From Aradus depressus (taxonomy: Eukaryota > Arthropoda > Insecta > Hemiptera > Aradidae), in the NCBI GenBank assembly GCA_963662175.1, contig OY759221.1, forward strand, positions 39,182,045-39,246,044: DNA of 64,000 nt, given 5' to 3'. Positions 27,801 to 39,800 of the stretch are shown here, in pieces. A program made the position numbers and the translations under genes. The notes under the pieces were generated by a model, which saw nothing but the letters and a program-made list of their open reading frames with translations, was not told where the DNA came from and searched no databases. Numbering within the stretch: position 1 is the stretch's first letter; every line of letters starts with the position of its first letter.

Positions 27801-30800
27801 GTATCCTTGTAGTAACCCTGAAATCAAAATATATTTATTATAAGTATTATATTTATTAGTAACATTAACTGGCAATGAATCAAACCCAGATTTTTTTTGG
27901 TGTATTCATAAGAGTAGGCCAGTAAAATTTGGGAAAACTTATGAATCTCGTTGAGCAAGAAACCTTTTGCATCCCCTTCAGAAATACCATATAAGAAGAA
28001 TAATAATTAAGAATAAATCCCAGGTTGCGCAAATGATTTTTAAATGTTGTAATCGTAGTTTAAACTAATTCTAACGAATAAATGCAATATCTCCGAATAT
28101 AATTGTAAAAATTACTTGAAAATCCATACTCGGATGTTTTTGGGGTCGCTGATTACGATTATGAACTCAGAATTTGGAAAATTCAAAATGTCGGCCCGGA
28201 AAACACAGACAATTGTGATAAAATTTAAAATTGGGTTTATTAAGTGCCGCATTTGTAAAACATTAAACTAAAATATATCAACACAATTTATCCAAAATTA
28301 AACAAATAAATAAAAAATTTGGATGATTATTATATACATTCAAAAAGGGAGGAACGCGCGCAAATCTACATTTTTTGTCAAAAAGGTCAGATTCAACAAA
28401 AAATCATTATAAATTTATATATAAGAGATAATTATACATAAGAGAGCAGGTGAGGCACTCACACAGATCCAGGAAGGTCAATAAGCAACAGTGATAAGGG
28501 AAAGAGAGGGGAGTGGGAGAGGAGGGCTTCGTGGCCTCACCGCACAACTTAGAATGAACTTATGCAAGGGAATTATGCAAGCTCAATTATGTAAATAAAA
28601 ATAGTATATAATAAATAATAATACTCTTGACTCATTCATGGAGGTATCTTCTTATCACAAGCCAGGACTAACAGGCGCACCTACCGGTCGTAAATGCAAG
28701 CTAACGGTAAGTTATAATAAACCTACAGCGTCTTTATAGTGTTATGTATATACTATAGTATGTTACACATAGTCTAATGTCTTACACTATAGTGGATTAC
28801 TTCAGAAGGAAACTACACTATGTCACAACTGACATATTTTTCAGGAGAGCCTTAAGAAGGTATGTTTGCCTTACAGTTCTCTTCTTTATAGCTTCTCCTT
28901 TGAACATAATTTCAATATCTGTTTTAAATAAAATTAGTTCAAATAATTGAAAAAAGGAACGAAGCGAGTTGCCAATATATCAACAATTAGTTATTAAACA
29001 CAACTTTTTTGAGATCAGTGCTGACCAATCACACAAAAACTTTATTAGGAACGATCAATGATTACCAACAATAGGACTAACGTCTTATTCATTGACAAAA
29101 GTAATAAGATCATGTTACTAAAAGATATTGCCATACCCAACACACAATATACAAATCACCTACTACCACAAAATGACTGTATCCACAGAACTCTCCATAG
29201 AGACTTTGGAGCATGAAGGAGGTGACTGAGGTTCCGATAGTTCTTTCCACTACTGGAGTAGTTCCACATACATTAACATAGCACAAAATCATGTATACGA
29301 CCATCCAACATTCAGTGAATATGGCTTTTATGGTATGTATATATACTGTACTATATTAGTTTCTTAGTGTTTTAACGTATTTTGAAGTGAGAATTCCGTG
29401 AAACAAAACACTTGCCACACAGAACATTTCTGAAACATAGGTTAAGTGAATAATAATAATAGTAGTAATACGTACGTAACCATCAGGATGAAGTTTTATT
29501 AGAAACTTTTTTCTCTTAAATGAAATTTTTCGTATTTTCGCCCACGAGAAGGTATATATTTTCGTATATCCTTGAAACACTACAATGCCCATATGAGCCA
29601 CAGCGAGATTCAGTGGAACTCCTTCATGATCCTGAAACATACAAAGAAAAATGTAGGCAGATGTTCACAAAGAAATATATGGTCCAGAGGCTGCTGTATG
29701 CAATACATTTGAAAGATGCATGGCTAACTTGCAGAAGAAAAAAATTACATTCTTGGCTGAGGGCGCCGATAGCTCAGAGCTTGCTTGTCTACTGAGCTCT
29801 AGATCGCGGGTTCGAGGCACTTAGGTTTTTTTTATCTGGGAACGAAGAGCATGCCGTCCTTTGGATGGAACGTTAAGTGATCACGAGTTTGTGCGATATT
29901 AGATAAACTCTATCCTAGGTAACTAAACCTGGGAAGGTAAAATTAAGGACTCCTGCCGTAGAGGCTTATGTCCACTAGAACAACGAAAGAGTGTTCAGGT
30001 AATAGCCGATAAGACTTCGTAGTTGAAGCCCGGAACATGAGTCACAAAAAAAACCAAACTAGGCTGCAAAAAAATAAAAAATAAAGTGGATAATTTTAAA
30101 AATGAAATGTAATTTAATACTCAGGAATTATTCCCTACAGCCGAGTGAATTTCCAAAAAAAAAAAAGATAAACACAGAAAGAGTTAGATTTCCTGTTAAA
30201 ATTTTTATAATTTCAAACTATCTAATACGTGTACACAAGGTTATAAGATTAGGTTGGCGGGTGTCAAAGCGGATGGGAAGGAGGTCGTAAGTCCTAGAGC
30301 TCCTGGAACCAGTAACTCGGCTCTCAGACTTTACAGTTCTAGTTCTACTCTTGCAGAACTTAAGGATATGGTAACAATAAATTGTATCTTTATTTATTTA
30401 TTTATTTATTATTATTATTATTTTTGGTCAGTAATCTTAATATTTTATACTGATTGCATACAAAATTAAGGGGAATGTATAATTTTTCAAAGGATGCCAA
30501 AATCAAGAATAATCCTACACATTGACAATATCACAAAGAGCTGTTTCAAATAATATCTATTAACAAGAAAAAAAGTTATTAAACATTCTGACCTCTGTCA
30601 TAACCTGCAACAAAATATGGGTAAACAAATTCATATTTGTTAGTAAAATTAATTCACAATCACGGTTAGTAGATAATTTTGTCCTTTAAAATAGTAAAAT
30701 GAAAAGAAAAATTCAAGCTCAGTTTCAAAAATAAAACAAATATTTTTCCTTCTCTCAAGCCAACTGCATACTAGATATATCAAGTAAGCTATTATCGAAA

Positions 30801-33800
30801 GTAGTACATCACTAAGAAAATATAAATATTCATATTACAGGCAAGTGCTTGCGTAGCAAGACACATTAAAGGGCTCCGTAGGTTTTACCGGCTTTGCTTG
30901 AATGGGACCATAAAATAAAGTAGTATTAGAAACAATTATCCCCCCTCTCTCTTTACAAAATCATCAAACGATTTGATGAGAAACCATTTTACCCGAAATA
31001 CTCCCCCTTGTCAGACAATTCACCGAATTGTTTTCATTAGTTATTATGACTCATGTCCGGGATTTAACTACAATGTCATATCGCCTACTACCAGATCGCT
31101 CTTTCGTCACTCTGGTGAACATGAGACCGAGTGTACTATGAGAGTCCTAAAATTTGCCTATCGTAATTTCTTATTCATCTACGGTCTTCAAAGAGTAGTC
31201 GAAATAGTACAGACTCGGGATCATGTTCCCATTAACCAGACGGACGGTATGTTTAAAAGTTTTTCAACCTCCCAGATAAAATAAACTAAGGGCCTCGGCC
31301 GACTAATTGGCGCTTCTCAGACTTTTTTTTTTAAGTCAAACTTCAAGATGACAGGGGAGAGACAACTAAAGGAAGTGGTTTTTGATCCCACAGCCATTCT
31401 AAAATTTCGAAAAAAAAATAAATACACATAGCTAATTCTAATCGCAGTAAGATTACATATAAAATCCAACTCAGATCTCTAAGAAAATAATTTATTTTTG
31501 CGAACACCTAATTTTTGCTCCCATTAACTGAAGATTTATTCTATTAATGTCGCTCATGTATTTCAACCGCGTTGGTCCGTATTTCTGTATACTTCAAAAA
31601 AATAACGGCAACACTCCAAGCCTAAATGGTTTGGTTTCTAAAGAAATGAAGGGACAGAGCTCGCTACAAAATTTTCGGGTTTCAACCTACGGAACCCCCC
31701 AGAAAGAAGCCACAGTCAAATTTCTTTAAATAATAAAAAATAATCATGGTAAAATAGCACACAAATACCTTTATTACAATTCCAAATCTTAAAATTCTTC
31801 CTCCCTAAATCATAAAACAAAAATTATATCATGTTTTATGAGATGATTAAATTATATTCTACAAACTAGGATTTTCTTTGACAGTTTTGTTTCTCTATCG
31901 ATGAGTACTAATTTCAAAATTTAGAAAAACATTGAAAAAAGGAATTTGGAATAGTGTTCAAGTTTAAGAACAGTTCACCCTATTAATTTTTAAAATCCCT
32001 TCCTTAAATTTAATACACCATTGTCTTCTCATGTGAAATATATAACAAAATATATTTGCTTTTAAAATATGCTCTCATATAAACAGTTTAATGGAAATAT
32101 AAATATATTTTTAAAAATAAATAAAATAACTATAATAATACAAAATAAATAAAACAGTTATTTACCTTGACAGAATGCATCTTCATGCCGTACAGTTCAC
32201 ATCTTCGTGCTGTTTCTAACAAATTTAGATCTGCTTCAGCCGGAGACTGCCCCCTAAAACAGAACAATAATAAAAATAAATTGATAAATAAAAAAAAAAA
32301 AAAAAAAATACAAGTATAGTGTAGTATATACATTTTGCACTTCTTCACATTACATATTTCATTCAAGTTAGTCGTCAGATAAATAATAATAATAATTGTA
32401 GGAATATTGAGGTTCAGTCAAAGATGGAAAAAAAAAAACACTATTCAAATGCCAACGTTTCGATATATTTTATATCATCATCAGGGCTATGAATAACCAG
32501 GGTTGGGGAGAAGAAATGTACGCAGCGTACATGTCTTCTCCCCAACCCTGCTTATTCATAGCCCTGATGATGATATATATATAACAACATATATATATAT
32601 ATATATAACAATGATGATATATATATATATATAACAATAGAATCAGTAGTTTTACGAAAATTATTTAATTATGGGAAATTTTTCGAAGAGACATAAGTCG
32701 AGTAGAAAAATGTTCAAAAATGTGTTTTTTCACAAATTGATCACAGTACTTTTTTTCAAGTTGCTTTAATCAATATTCGAATGAAGTAAACCAGAGAGAC
32801 CTGTTTACATAATATACTAGCAGTAATACCCGGCGTTGCCCGGGGAACTTTGACTTTTCTCCCAATATCTCCTATAAGGCTATTCAGTTCCTCGACAGTA
32901 CATTCATGATGTTATAATTTTCAATTATTCATACGAAATAAGGCTTATAGTCCTTCAACTGTAGTAACAATAGCTTTGGAGCTAAAACTAATTTATTCAA
33001 AAAGATTTCTCATTAATCGTTGCAATGGTTTTCGAGTTACAAAGATTGCGTGAGTGGATGCTGGGATGGACCAGGGGTTGATTAAAAAATAGACCTTAAC
33101 CTTCCGGTAGATAAAACGTATCCATTCAAAAAGATTCCTCATTAATCATTGCAGTGGTTTTTGAGTTACAAAGATTGCGTGGGTGGATGCTGGGATGGAC
33201 CATATATTGAGGTACTAATACGCCTATAACCTTCCACAGACGATGACGAACAAATTTTAAAAAAAGATTAATCAAATCCATTAAGCCGTTCGTGAGTTAT
33301 AGCGGTACAACGCACAGACATTTTCAGCTTTATATATATATGATAAACATATATATATATTATATTAAAATATATTATATTATAATATATTTTAATTCTA
33401 ATATAGATTAGGTTTTATGACTCATACTTTAACTACGAGGTCATATCGCCTACTACCAGAGCGCTCTTTTGTCACTCTGGTACACATGAGCCCAACTCTA
33501 CTGTGGGATTCCTAAATTTTGCCTACCCTAAATTTTTATTCACCTAGGGCAGGGGTCTTTAACGAGTACCTGATATCGTACAGGCTCGGGACCATCGCGT
33601 AAAGTCCCATCCGAAGGAAGGCGTGCTTAAGTTTATTTTACCTCCCAGATAAAATAAACTAAGGGCCTCGATCGGGTTTCGAACCCACGTTTTCGAGCTC
33701 AGAAGCCAAGGATGCATACCACTGAGCTACCGGCGCCCTCTAATTCGAATATATATATATAATATATTTATATTTTGCGAATATACTTACGCATGTTTTT

Positions 33801-36800
33801 TATGATTCTCCATTATTTTCTTCTCTAGTTCTCTGTCTTGATGTTGTACAAACTTATAGGAAGAGAGATAGGAAGCATCTGGATAGTCCTCGGCCATGTA
33901 GTCACCACATTCAGCTGAAAAATTAACAAAATCAGGCTAATTGTCAAACAGTATTGGCCATTTTTTATTTTACAAACAAATAAAAAAGTGAATCATCAAA
34001 AAAGCTCATATTAATCAACTAATTTTCCACTTTTCCTCTAGTATCGATTTACCTAACCTATTCAGTTGAAAATCAATAGGTGTTTTACTCGGGGAGTTCT
34101 GAATCATCACACTAAATTTTGTCTTGATGACATTCGTTACATAGTTTTTTTTTTTTCTTTCTTTTTTTCCGAGGGCTGATCTGTGTCACCGCGGCCAGAG
34201 TAGGCCTATTGTGTGCCCTGTGTGTGTTGGTCCCTACAGCAGTACATAGTTAGTTATAAGGGTTTTTGAGTAATACCCCCTCATCTGGTCCCCCATTTCC
34301 CTTTGGCCGAATCGGTTGAAAATAGATGGGCTTTAAAACTTGTGAACCAAGTTGTTAAAACTTGTAACCAATAAAATTAAAATCTGACATGTAAAAACAT
34401 TTATATAATATTTCTGAAGAAGAAATTTAAAAAAAAAATTATAAAACTTTTTATAGTTGTTTGGTTATTTCCCCTTATTTCCAACTCATGAGAGAATGCT
34501 GAAAAAAAGAGAAAAGAACAACCGGAAGGTTCCCCAAAAAGTTTGCTGTTCTAGCACAAGAAAAATGGTGAGGAAAACAAAGCCTTATCAACAGGATCAA
34601 CGAATATACACACACTAAAGGAATATAAACTCCACACACTACTTGTCAATATTTTCACTATATTGGTCAAAATTACACGACTATAGTTTACATATACAAA
34701 CAAGGTCATAAATTAGACGTGTGACAAGAAAGTAAATGTAAACAATAATGTACAAAATGGAGACATTACAACATTCAAGTCAACAGAAATATGAAACAAA
34801 ACTTAATTGAATAGTTAACAATATAGTCTTAATCTATTGATGTATGTATAAAACATTCTTATATGTAAAAATCTCTCTTTAAATAAAGTTTGACTACATG
34901 TACTTGTCTAATGTATGACCTTGTTTGCCCTGCCTTGTGTTAGTTCAGTAGTAATCTCTGTTTAGTTCACTTGATAATGCGGTAAGAGGCGAAACTATAG
35001 TCGTGTAATTTTGACCAATATAGTGAAAATATTGACAAGTAGTGTGTGGAGTTTATATTCCTTTAGTGTGTGTATATTCGTTGATCCTGTTCATTATGAA
35101 TTTTCACAAAGTAGACCTGGAATCAGTTCAATACTTAAAACCCTTATCAGGTGAGGCCCGACCCGGACCGGATTTTTTTTCTTTATTGGTTGTTTAGATC
35201 GTACAGAACTCCTAGAGACAAAAATAATATTTGACTTGAAAATAATACTTGTCTAGCTTAATTTAAAAGACAAAGTAGGCTCATGAGATCACCTTCATAT
35301 TGGACGATTGGTTGGCTCACCTTGTACTATGTATGATGCCATGAGAGCGGCGGTGTTATCATTACACTGTATATGACCCTGAGCCAGATCTCTTTTGATC
35401 TGGAGACAGAACAGGTAGCGGGTGTACTCCTCTTCGAGTTGGGCTGGGTCTGGGGTGTAGAACTTGACACAGAAGTGGAGAAGAGGCTCGACGAGGGACA
35501 GACCCACCTGCCGGGAAAGGGGCTTCTCAACATCCAGCCAGTACTAAAACACAAATAGAACAGATAGTATCAATTTAAAACAATGTCGATGAAATATATC
35601 ACCGCGGGCTGGTAGAACAGGGGTGAAGTGTTGCCAAAACTTGCATCCCCTCCTTGCCTCCTCCATCCTTCCTCCGACATTATTTCTCTAAATCTGATAC
35701 TGCGGAAGGTCGAAATACAGAAACAATCATTTAAAATTAAAGGGATAGTACCCGTTTAAGGTGGAAAATAAGATAACTGTAGTGATGTGATGTATATAAT
35801 AATCAATGAAGTAATCTTAACATCTTTTCACGCAATCGGTACTTCACCACTATACAGCCAGTATAAGATATAAATTTGATATTCAGTTAAACTTATTAAG
35901 GTATACATGACATATTTTACCCTGGTTCCATTGTGATCCTGGTATTCCAGCCCAAAGTAGTCAGCCTCTAACAAATTGAGCTGTTTGCAAACTTGCTCGA
36001 ACAGAACTCGGCCCAAAGCTTTCGCCTGGAAATGTAACAATACATTGTAAAATTTGTCAAAATAAATAAATAAATACAGATATACAAAATAATGCAGGAA
36101 TATACACTGTCAATATAATAATATTTTAGACAATTCTCGGCCTTAGTCCCGTTAGTTACATTTTCTGTGAGTCCCAGAACCATCTTTGAAAAATATACAT
36201 TAACATTGAAATATTGGTATAGAAGTCCAGCCCCCTTCAAAGTCTATGTTTGTACTGGGCTTATAAGGATACAACTTTTCAAATTTAATGAAAATCTGAT
36301 TAACTTTTTAAGAGAATGTGTTTTATGTTTTGGGCCGCCCCTCACGTTCAAAATTTTGAGCAAGCCACATAGCCTAAATTCTAAGTTGGACAATCCTTGA
36401 AAAGCCTTACAAATTTCATAAATATAAGTTCAGCGGTTTTTCCGAGAAGTTCACATATACATACAATATAGACAAAAATTGAACTGATGTTACATAACAA
36501 AATCATATTGACTATGTCAGACAAAACTTTTTTTAAAAACTGAAACATTCATTCATCTTTGTTTGTTTATCCAGTATGCCCTAGTTCTACATTGTAACCT
36601 GGACATTCGAACTTATTATTAAATTGATTGTTCAGTTTATTGACTTTACTCATTTGTTCCTCTGTTAATTTTTATTCAAATAACCTATTCGTTAGTTTTG
36701 TGTTTGTCATGTTTTCTTCAGGATTGGCCGCTTCATTAAGCGTGCACAATTGGAAAAGCGAACAAATAGTTACTCACAGCAGTGTGGATTATTTATTACG

Positions 36801-39800
36801 TCACAAGTAGACTCAGAAGTAGGAGGCGTTTCGAATTATATAAGAAGTCTTAGAGAACTTCTGTTCAATTTTTGTATGTATAGTTTGTTTCACGGCTGCA
36901 CATATTATTCTGGATTGCGAACACGATAACCTCCGATATAATGAATGTACCGACATGAAATTTTATAATTAAATTGAAAACCCTCTAAGGATGGCACCTA
37001 TTAATTTTCCGCGAAATCCGGCACCAGAAAGGGAACGGGGGGATTAGAGGAGGAGGCCTCAACTCAAAACCCTAATAACTTCCCATGCAATGTATGTATC
37101 GACACAAAATTTACTGTGAGGCTTCCGAATCAACTATCGATTTTTAACCCATATCGCACATTGCCAATGACTTGCTCTATTTAGATGGCAGTGAACAGTG
37201 CCTTGGATTCACAGTGCGCAGACAATTTAATTTCAATTTGTTATAATTCCTTTTCACATCAAGTTTAACAACATTTATACAGATACAACTACAATTCCAA
37301 TTTATTCTCTTATTATACAATAATTTTCTTGTAATTATTATAATTGCGTAACAGTGCCTGGAACTGTAACGGAGGGAAGGGGCGAAACGCAAGAACCTGG
37401 AATGAGATGGAACAAGTTCAACAAACTGTAAATGCCATCGTGAAGAATGAGATAAAAAAAAGTTGCTCAAACACATTTACAGTTTTCTAGCAAAACCAGA
37501 CTAACGGCATTTTTTTATCTGGTATGTGCTAGCTACTGCGTAAACATACTAACGAGGAACCAATTTAGATCTGATATTAATAACAATTAATTTACTTATT
37601 TTTTGGTATCCTTCTGGATTAATCCCCACCAAAAGTAGATTATTTTTTTTAAATAAAGTAAGGAAAAGGAACGTAGCTACAGAGCTAGAACGAGGCAGCA
37701 CGCTGAGCGCGTCATTGCTGACCTAGTTGAGAGTATATGAGGATGTTAAACTAAGGGTACTATGGCAGAGTTCATCGCTTCCTTCAGTATTAAATCAATG
37801 TATACATGAAATTTTTCATCTAAAAGATATAACTTCGATATCAATATATCGAGAATCTAACTCGACCAATCGATGACTCTAGGGTAGTTTAATTAAAACG
37901 GGAAATCGATGTGCTTAAAATTCGTATTTTCTCTCAAGCAATGGGATAGCTAAACAAAAAAAACCAACCGACCGTTTGAGCTAGAACTCAATATTTGACT
38001 TACATAGTGGCTTCTTAATTCTCATACTAAATTTTGTGTCGATACATTCATTATATCGGCAGTTATTGGGGTATTTGAGTCCAACCCTCCTTATCTGGTC
38101 CCCCTTCACGTCTGCCGATTTCGTGGAAAACTAATAGGTGTCATCCTAATGGGGGTTTTGAATTTAAAAATGAAATTATATTCACTACATCGGCATTCAT
38201 GAGCGTAGCCAGGGGGGGGGGGCACGTGCCCCCCCCCCCCCTAGCCATAGCAAAAAACCAAGAAAAATTAAATAAACAATAAAAAATTCGTTCTCAATGG
38301 TCTCTGCATGCTAAGAGTGCACAGAAAGTTCCTGGAAAACGATCGAGAACACTTCAAAAAACTTCCTTTCACGATTTTCGGAGGATAAACGAAAATTGTG
38401 CTTTACTTCAATGTACATGTACAAAACAAGTCATATTACATTTATTTAAATATACATGACTTCGATCATTTCATTTCCTCGCTCAAAATCTTCATTTATG
38501 ATATACTTTATACACTTAAAGCTGATTTTACATGCGCAGTAAAAATGCAAAGCGTAGCAGCAGCAAATGCACTCTATTGACTGTGAGTCATTTAATTCTA
38601 AAAGCACAGAAACCACAGCGTGCATTTGCTGCTGCTGCGCTTTGCATTTTTGCTGCTCATGTAAAGTCAACATAAGTTTTACAGTCAGTGGTTACCTCAG
38701 GGGGAGCTTCTAGAGGTCCGAGTCTCCCAAATTAATAACAAAAAGTCGTTGCAACGCTAAACACGGAAACTGCGGGCTGTGTCCCCGGGAATCTATACAT
38801 ATAGAATCTGGAGATGGGAAAAATGAAATTTCGTTGAAAACTCAGCATAGAATTTCTGACTCATTACATAACTTCCCCTGTGCTTCGCATAGCTGAGGAA
38901 GTAAAAAAGTGTTTTCATATAATCTTCCTTCCCACTCTCAAAAAAGTCTGTGTTCACACAACACTTCTCTTATTATCTGTTGTAACTCAGCCACAGAAAC
39001 TTTCATTACTTCGGCAGTTGTTAGGGTTTTTGTGTAAAGCCCTTCCCCTAATCCCCCCCTCCTCTTTGGCCTATTCTCTAAAAATCAACAGGTGTCGTCC
39101 TTTTGGGGTTCTGCATACACTTATAAAATTTTGAGCATATATAATTCATTTGAGGGCGCCGGTAGCTCAGTGGTATGAGCTCAAGTTCGTGAGTTCGAAA
39201 CATGGCCGAAGCCCTTAGTTTGTTTTATCTGGGAGGGAAAATAAATCCTTCGGATGGGACGTTAAGCGATGGTCCCGAGCCTGTACGATGTCAGGTACTC
39301 GTTAAAGACCCCTGCCCTAGGTGAATAAAAATTTAGGGTAGGCAACATTTAGGACTCCCACAGTAGAGTCGGGCTCATGTCCACCAGAGTGACGAAAGAG
39401 CGCTCTGGTAGTAGGCGATATGACCTCGTAGTTAAAGCCCGGGCGTGAGTCATAAAACCTAACCTAACCTATAATTCATTCTATCAAGAGCTGTCAACAT
39501 TGAATTTCTGGCTGATTACATAATACCCCCTCCCCATTTTCAGGTAGGTAGTACATGGCTGGCTGGCTAGTGGGGGGAGGGGACGGTCAGCCAAGCTTTT
39601 CAATCGCGGATAGACAGTAATAGGATATGAATCAATATTTACTATAGGGCAAAAATTCGAATAATTTTAATTAGGTACCTCATATTTTCTTGTAGGGAGG
39701 AAAAATCTCTATCGGGAGTTATCGTGTTCATAGACAAATGGGAATTTATTTTCTTACCATTTTCGGGTTCAAGAGGTCATCATGTACATCGTAGAACTAG

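Larger units (their letters stand above)
37960..38908 (+). repeat. R1 copy split by two palindromic insertions
   Basis: Modules at 37960-38195 and the 3' end at 38795-38908 (with hairpin CCTGTGCTTCGCATAGCTGA) belong to one R1 copy. Between them are the G/C hairpin 38208-38246 and the foldback 38522-38670. Confidence 0.6.

Noticed and set aside
39154..39220. tRNA gene
   Set aside because: A and B boxes are present, but the fold is incomplete and the same head heads a dispersed 310-bp repeat: a SINE.
39456..39470. Interstitial telomere array
   Set aside because: Only three pentamers, and always at the 3' end of the SINE.
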